Of a stretch of 40,861 nt of DNA, positions 36,780-40,861 are shown piece by piece. The stretch is from assembly GCA_024742875.1 (NCBI GenBank), contig JANSXP010000063.1, forward strand, positions 1 through 40,861, given 5' to 3'. The notes beneath the pieces were generated by a model. The model was not told the DNA's origin and ran no database searches. It saw only the letters and a list, made by a program, of their open reading frames with translations. The position numbers and the translations under genes were made by a program. This DNA comes from Planctomycetaceae bacterium. Its GTDB lineage: Bacteria; Planctomycetota; Planctomycetia; Planctomycetales; Planctomycetaceae. How positions within the stretch are numbered: the stretch's first letter is position 1; each line of letters opens with the position of its first letter.

Positions 36780-37418
36780 ATGGTTTCCACGGGCAGGCAG
36801 AATCGCGTCGACAATCCCGAAGGCCCTCCGTACACCGAAGAGCGGATCGTCAACACACCGCAGCTGCGGTACTCCCGTTTGACGATGAAGACAGACCGCC
36901 AATGCGTCAGTGTGCTGCGGGACCGATTCATGGATACGTTTCATGAATTTGGCATCACAGTGGATACAGGTCCAATGCAGATCTGCATGGCTCTGGAAGA
37001 AGCGCTGGCGAACGCCTTTTACCACGGCAATCTCGAACTCGATTCCGCGCTCAAGGAAGATGGTTCTGACACGTTCATGCAGCTCGCCCGCGAACGGTGC
37101 GAACAGTCTCCGTGGAAAGAGCGGGCTATTTATGCGTCCGAACTGGCGACGCCGTTCGGCCTGTGGATCACCATTGCCGACGAAGGCCGTGGGTTTGACG
37201 TTCCGGCAGCCATAGAACGCATCGCCAATCCAGTGGATTTGCTGGCCAGTGGCCGCGGTCTGTTGATGATGAAATCGTTCAGCGATGAATTGATTTTTAA
37301 CCCCACCGGCAACGAAGTCACTTTGGTGTTTTACACCAATAAGAATCAGGACGTCATTGAGCTGCTCAAAGAGCGTGGTCGCCATCTGAACGCTCAGACG
37401 CAGCGGACAGTGGTTTAA
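36780..37418 (+). CDS. RsbW-like anti-sigma factor kinase (HATPase_c_2)
   Basis: The 212-residue protein has a GHKL-type ATP-binding domain. The N box is ALEEALANAFYHGN (71-84), G1 is DEGRGFDVP (134-142) and G2 is GRGLLMMKSFSDE (158-170). There is no histidine phospho-acceptor domain, so it resembles the RsbW/SpoIIAB serine-kinase family, which bind a sigma factor or phosphorylate an anti-anti-sigma partner. An insert of about 30 residues between N and G1 (SALKEDGSDTFMQLARERCE) is longer than in RsbW. No STAS-domain partner or sigma factor is adjacent. AAAGG ten bases before the ATG supports the start. Confidence 0.88.
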   Translation: MVSTGRQNRVDNPEGPPYTEERIVNTPQLRYSRLTMKTDRQCVSVLRDRFMDTFHEFGITVDTGPMQICMALEEALANAFYHGNLELDSALKEDGSDTFMQLARERCEQSPWKERAIYASELATPFGLWITIADEGRGFDVPAAIERIANPVDLLASGRGLLMMKSFSDELIFNPTGNEVTLVFYTNKNQDVIELLKERGRHLNAQTQRTVV

Positions 37419-37422
37419 TCGT

Positions 37423-37441
37423 CGCCGTGAAATCAGCGGCG
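37423..37441. terminator. Short hairpin between convergent genes
   Basis: CGCCG at 37423-37427 pairs with CGGCG at 37437-37441 around a nine-base loop. It lies in the 39-base gap between the anti-sigma kinase and the convergent esterase. It is weak and has no T tract. Confidence 0.3.
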
Positions 37442-37457
37442 TTGACTTTGCCGGCCA

Positions 37458-39518
37458 TTATTTCAGTCGCCAGCCTTCATCAAAAAAATCGGCCTGCACG
37501 ACTTTGCCAGGCCAGACGTTGCCGGCAGGCGTGTTGATGTCGATGATGGCCCAGTCAGGCAGCATGGGCACCTGTCGTGCATTGTTCAGGTAGGCGTAAT
37601 CGCGGTACGTAAAGCTGCTGTTGAGCACGACATATTTCTTTTTGTTCAGCGGGTTCGGATAGATCAGGACGGGCACGTGGTGACTGGCGTCCCATGCGGT
37701 CCGCCGAGTCTGGATGGATTCCGCCGACCACCGAATGGGCAGTTGCTCGACAATTTGTCCCAGCACACGATTGGAAGACGGATCGCCCCAAAGGACCAGA
37801 TTGGCCGATGCGATCTGCTCTGCGGTGACGTCGGTGTCAGCCACCACAACCGCGTCGCCACGAAAGTGCCGCCGCCAGTGAGTTACAGCCCGTCGCATTT
37901 CTGAGTCGACCCATTGGCTGACGGCCCGATGTTTCGCCTGACCGGTTGGTTTGACAAACACAAAAGTGTCCATGAACGCATCATCAATGGGGCCCTGCAG
38001 TCCGTGTACTTTCTGATGTGGCTCCGGCGGCAGCGGTCCGGACACCCAGCCGCCCGTTTCTCCCAGATGAACGGTGGCTGTCGCCGATCCATCGGAAAAT
38101 GGTCCCTCGCCGCGAACCAGTTCCGGCACCGACTGGGAGCCTCGTTCGTTAAACAACAGACTGATGAACGGCTTTTCCGCTGGTCCAGCGGCCGGCGCGA
38201 ATGTGCCTGCGGGAATCAGCAGTGAAAAGGCTGACACATTGCGCGTGCGCACAAAAATCTGGATGCCGTTGTCAGGACGCTCCGGCAGCACAGTATGCAG
38301 TGTCACGGAAGCCGGCTTCCAGTGTTCGATCAGGCCATCGATGGTGATCCATCCGGATGAGTTGTACTTCAGCGTATGTGTTTCGAAGTGCTGATCCAGG
38401 CCCGGTTGTTGTCGACCTTCTCGGGCCAGTTCAGACATCGCCCGTTCAATGATCTGTTTGGAACCCTCATCGATGTTGTGGCCCATCCCGGGGCCAATCA
38501 CATGCCGCAGGCGGATCGATTTTTTAAGCAGCGCCTCGGCCATCACATCCGCCGCCTGTTTCTGAATGTCTTTCTCGCCGCTGTAGGCGATTGTGGGCAC
38601 CGCGGCGAGGTTCCCCGCGTATCGATCACAGTCATACAAATTCCACAGACTTTTTTCCCAGGGCTGCGGACGCAGCGTTTCCTTCTGAAAGTACTTCAGG
38701 AATTTGGGTGTCTCCGAAAAGCCGGCTCCCGGGTTGGCGGCGAACCAGCGATCCGGATAGTGCACTGCAAACTGCCAGCAGGCGGCCCCACCCATGCTGA
38801 ATCCACGCATACTGATGCGATCTTCATCTACCCGATAACGCCGCTGAGTGTCGGCCAGAGCCTCCAGCACGTCGGTCTCGCCGGCAAATTTGAAGGCGTT
38901 GCTGTAGCGTCCGTAGGGATGCAGCACGATGGTGTCCGCCGGCGTATAACGGCCGGCATTCTTCATCCGGTCCCACAGAAAGTTGACCTCGCTGAGTGTC
39001 TCTCCGCGACCGTGAAACCAAACGTCGCAGCGAACCGGCTGACTGCGATCAAAACCATACGTGTCCGGCACCACCAATCCATACGGCTGAACGGTTTGAT
39101 CGATGCGGCTGATAAATCCCCGCACGATGAGTCCTGCCTGCTTCGTCCACGAGGGATTTCCGGCGGCCAGCAGATCGGCCCGCCGATGACCTTCTTTTAA
39201 AAGCTCACGCGCTTTGTTGAAGTCTTTGGGTGAGAAGAACTCGTTGTACTGCACAGCACAGCGGACGGCCCGCTCAAAAATCATCAGGTCCGGCAGCAGA
39301 TCGGTGATTGACCGATCTGCTCTGGCCCGCAGCGCGGCAATTTTTTCCGCCAGAGCCACTCGTTCTGCCGTCAACTCGGCAGCGACGGCCGCCGGAACAG
39401 CGACTCCCTCGCGGGGCACTCGTCGGACGTTTTCAGGATCATTGTCACGTTCACCGTCAAACGCCAAAGTGGCGGAGCACACACAGAAGAACGCAAAAGC
39501 AGCTGACAGCGAACGCAT
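37458..39518 (-). CDS. Secreted alpha/beta-hydrolase (prolyl-oligopeptidase/esterase family)
   Basis: From the ATG at 39518 the protein is 686 residues with a signal peptide (about 1-19, LSAAFAFFCVCSATLA). A helical region comes first. The hydrolase domain follows, with the nucleophile elbow RGFSMGGAACW (Ser241), the acid region YSGEKDIQKQAAD and the histidine in GPGMGHNIDEG. The oxyanion-loop segment is DVWFHGRGETLSE. The C-terminal 300 residues hold a beta domain and a region (VVVADTDVTAEQIASANLVLWGD) of unknown role. Such proteins cleave ester or peptide bonds outside the cytoplasm. The frame is open to 39668, but the signal begins at the chosen ATG. It follows the propeller gene by 44 bases and may share its operon. 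Confidence 0.88.
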   Translation of the reverse strand: MRSLSAAFAFFCVCSATLAFDGERDNDPENVRRVPREGVAVPAAVAAELTAERVALAEKIAALRARADRSITDLLPDLMIFERAVRCAVQYNEFFSPKDFNKARELLKEGHRRADLLAAGNPSWTKQAGLIVRGFISRIDQTVQPYGLVVPDTYGFDRSQPVRCDVWFHGRGETLSEVNFLWDRMKNAGRYTPADTIVLHPYGRYSNAFKFAGETDVLEALADTQRRYRVDEDRISMRGFSMGGAACWQFAVHYPDRWFAANPGAGFSETPKFLKYFQKETLRPQPWEKSLWNLYDCDRYAGNLAAVPTIAYSGEKDIQKQAADVMAEALLKKSIRLRHVIGPGMGHNIDEGSKQIIERAMSELAREGRQQPGLDQHFETHTLKYNSSGWITIDGLIEHWKPASVTLHTVLPERPDNGIQIFVRTRNVSAFSLLIPAGTFAPAAGPAEKPFISLLFNERGSQSVPELVRGEGPFSDGSATATVHLGETGGWVSGPLPPEPHQKVHGLQGPIDDAFMDTFVFVKPTGQAKHRAVSQWVDSEMRRAVTHWRRHFRGDAVVVADTDVTAEQIASANLVLWGDPSSNRVLGQIVEQLPIRWSAESIQTRRTAWDASHHVPVLIYPNPLNKKKYVVLNSSFTYRDYAYLNNARQVPMLPDWAIIDINTPAGNVWPGKVVQADFFDEGWRLK

Positions 39519-39562
39519 GGCGGGCTTTCGAAAGGAAAAACGCGAGATCGTCAGTCGGCCGT

Positions 39563-40861
39563 CTAGCGGCGGGAAACCTGAGACTCTTGCAGTGAGTGGA
39601 TGGTGTTGTGAATGACGCGCTCTGTGTCTCCATCTGGAGTCGGCAGGCGGCACTTGATCTCCATGCACCAGGTGGGTGCGATCTCCGGCAGCATCAGCGT
39701 GACCCGCCGACCATCGCTCGAGACTTTGACGTCGGAAACTGTCAGCTCCCGTTCGTCATAGTGTTTGGAACCGTAGCTGGCCGTGCGTTTCAAAGACCAC
39801 ACCTTCACTCGGTATCGCGAAACGTCGGCCGCTTTGACGGGATCGACCGGATCGCTGAACGTGATTTCCATGCTTCGCTGTGTGGCGTTCAGCCCGGTCG
39901 GCAGCCACGACGGTCGCCCCGTGGCGCGGATGCGATAAAAGCCTCCTTCGGACGCCTGCTGACTGCTGCCCCAGGCAAACATGCCGGACAGATACAGTCC
40001 GCCGTCGGCGGTATGAAATCGGCCGCGGGCCGTTCCCGTGGGAAACTGCGGGATGGGCAGCTGACACATGCCACCCTGCATCTGGCCCCCTTTGTCTTCG
40101 TGCGGCACCACATAGACTTTGCCGTAGCCGTAGGAGATGTTCAGCAGGCTGCCGTTGAGCGGGCCCCACTGTTCGCTGTCGACCCACAGCAGTTCAGCGG
40201 GTGAACGATCAAACGCATTGGTGATCCAGCACAGGGGCTGTTCCATGGCATCATCGGCACTGTCCGTCACGTCGTGGTAGCCAAACATGTTGCCGTAGAA
40301 GCCGCCTTCACGAACCCAGTTGATGCGGTTCTTGGGATTCCAGTGGCCTTCCTGATCGGTGACGATGAATGATCCGTCGGGGTTCAGGCAGACGCCGTTG
40401 GCCGCCCGAAAGCCGGTTGCCAGAATGTCCGTGCGGGATCCGTCGGATGGTACCCGCAGCAGTGTGCCGTGATGCGGCACGACGGCTTTCAGCGCGTGCC
40501 GCGCAGATTTGGCATAGTAGAAGTTGCCGACTTCGTCACGCTGCAGACCCATCGCGAACTCATGAAAGTGCTCGGTGACCTGGTGATCGTTGTTAAAGCA
40601 CTCGTAGAAGTCCGTTTCTCCATCACCGTTGTGATCCCGCAAAATGACCAGCTGGTCGCGGCACGTCAGATAGATGTCTCCGGCCACAATCTTCAGCCCC
40701 AGCGGCTGAAACAGGCCCGAAGCGATTCGCCGCCATTTCAGCTGCGGGGACAATTGTCCGTTCAAAGACTTCAGCCCACTGACGAGCCAGACGTCACCGT
40801 CCCAGGTGCACACCGCCACCCGGTCACCGTCTTCATAAAAGTCATGACCTGTCAGACGAAC
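39563..40861 (-). CDS. Large secreted beta-propeller protein of planctomycete/PVC type (partial)
   Basis: The frame runs off the right edge, so only the C-terminal 432 codons are present, and the ATG-like position at 40819 is internal. The start of the visible part (DGDRVAVCTWDGDVWLVSG) is a propeller blade. GLFQPLGLKIV, DHNGDGETDFYECFNNDHQ and LATGFRAANGVCLNPDGSFIVTDQEG follow, typical of the big secreted propeller proteins of planctomycetes and verrucomicrobia. Many of these carry a haem-binding CxxCH domain; none is in the visible part. The end is a short beta domain (MEITFSDPVDPVKAADVSRYRV), probably fibronectin-like. The function is not known, though a role in polysaccharide use is often suggested. 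Confidence 0.88.
   Translation of the reverse strand, partial: VRLTGHDFYEDGDRVAVCTWDGDVWLVSGLKSLNGQLSPQLKWRRIASGLFQPLGLKIVAGDIYLTCRDQLVILRDHNGDGETDFYECFNNDHQVTEHFHEFAMGLQRDEVGNFYYAKSARHALKAVVPHHGTLLRVPSDGSRTDILATGFRAANGVCLNPDGSFIVTDQEGHWNPKNRINWVREGGFYGNMFGYHDVTDSADDAMEQPLCWITNAFDRSPAELLWVDSEQWGPLNGSLLNISYGYGKVYVVPHEDKGGQMQGGMCQLPIPQFPTGTARGRFHTADGGLYLSGMFAWGSSQQASEGGFYRIRATGRPSWLPTGLNATQRSMEITFSDPVDPVKAADVSRYRVKVWSLKRTASYGSKHYDERELTVSDVKVSSDGRRVTLMLPEIAPTWCMEIKCRLPTPDGDTERVIHNTIHSLQESQVSRR

Overview
The window is GC-rich, densely coded chromosomal DNA that looks planctomycete, probably Planctomycetaceae or a close relative. This rests on gene content, not on a marker gene. It has a PEP-CTERM surface protein beside a decayed paralogue, an exported arylsulfatase, a Tat-exported Gfo/Idh/MocA oxidoreductase, a WPRWRG-type PQQ-propeller protein and a large secreted beta-propeller protein of the planctomycete/PVC type. 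It also has an ECF sigma factor next to a serine/threonine kinase, a leucine-rich-repeat lipoprotein and several large exported proteins of unknown function. No tRNA, rRNA, CRISPR array, IS element or phage gene was seen.

Layout. 0-5.3 kb: the 3' end of an unknown gene at the left edge, an Ada-like protein that has lost its catalytic domain, a lipoprotein, a divergent PQQ-propeller protein, and hisF-pilT. 5.3-11 kb: aroB, a small exported Spy-like protein, an orphan MoxR/ChlI-type AAA ATPase, lpxK and a GNAT acetyltransferase. 11-18 kb: an MFS transporter, a proline-rich outer-membrane barrel protein, a translationally coupled Rieske protein and DegT-family aminotransferase, obg and ispH. 18-25 kb: a regulatory cluster on the minus strand (ECF sigma factor, then a membrane Ser/Thr kinase with its own zinc anti-sigma-like motif, then a 783-residue exported protein) and a divergent 698-residue exported protein. 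25-28.2 kb: thyX, ogt, a small membrane protein and a fatty-acid desaturase. 28.2-34.7 kb: the PEP-CTERM gene and its decayed copy, a sulfatase, a two-domain FAD-oxidase/methyltransferase fusion and a Gfo/Idh/MocA oxidoreductase. 34.7-35.2 kb: a 512-base non-coding interval. 35.2-40.9 kb: the LRR lipoprotein, an RsbW-like anti-sigma kinase, a secreted esterase and a partial secreted propeller protein.

Two items stand out. First, the 551-residue protein at 31598-33253 joins an MnmC(o)-like FAD oxidase to a YtqB/MnmM-family methyltransferase. These would be the two final steps of mnm5(s2)U34 tRNA modification, built from a different methyltransferase family and in the opposite order to E. coli MnmC. 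Second, the interval at 34694-35205 lies between convergent genes, so it needs no promoter. It nevertheless holds an AT-rich stretch, one exact DnaA box, three TTATCAACA boxes (two in a perfect inverted repeat) and a near match, which makes it a candidate replication origin or DnaA-binding locus.

Most housekeeping assignments (hisF, pilT, aroB, lpxK, obg, ispH, thyX, ogt) rest on catalytic motifs visible at the expected positions. Functions of the large exported proteins are not known.
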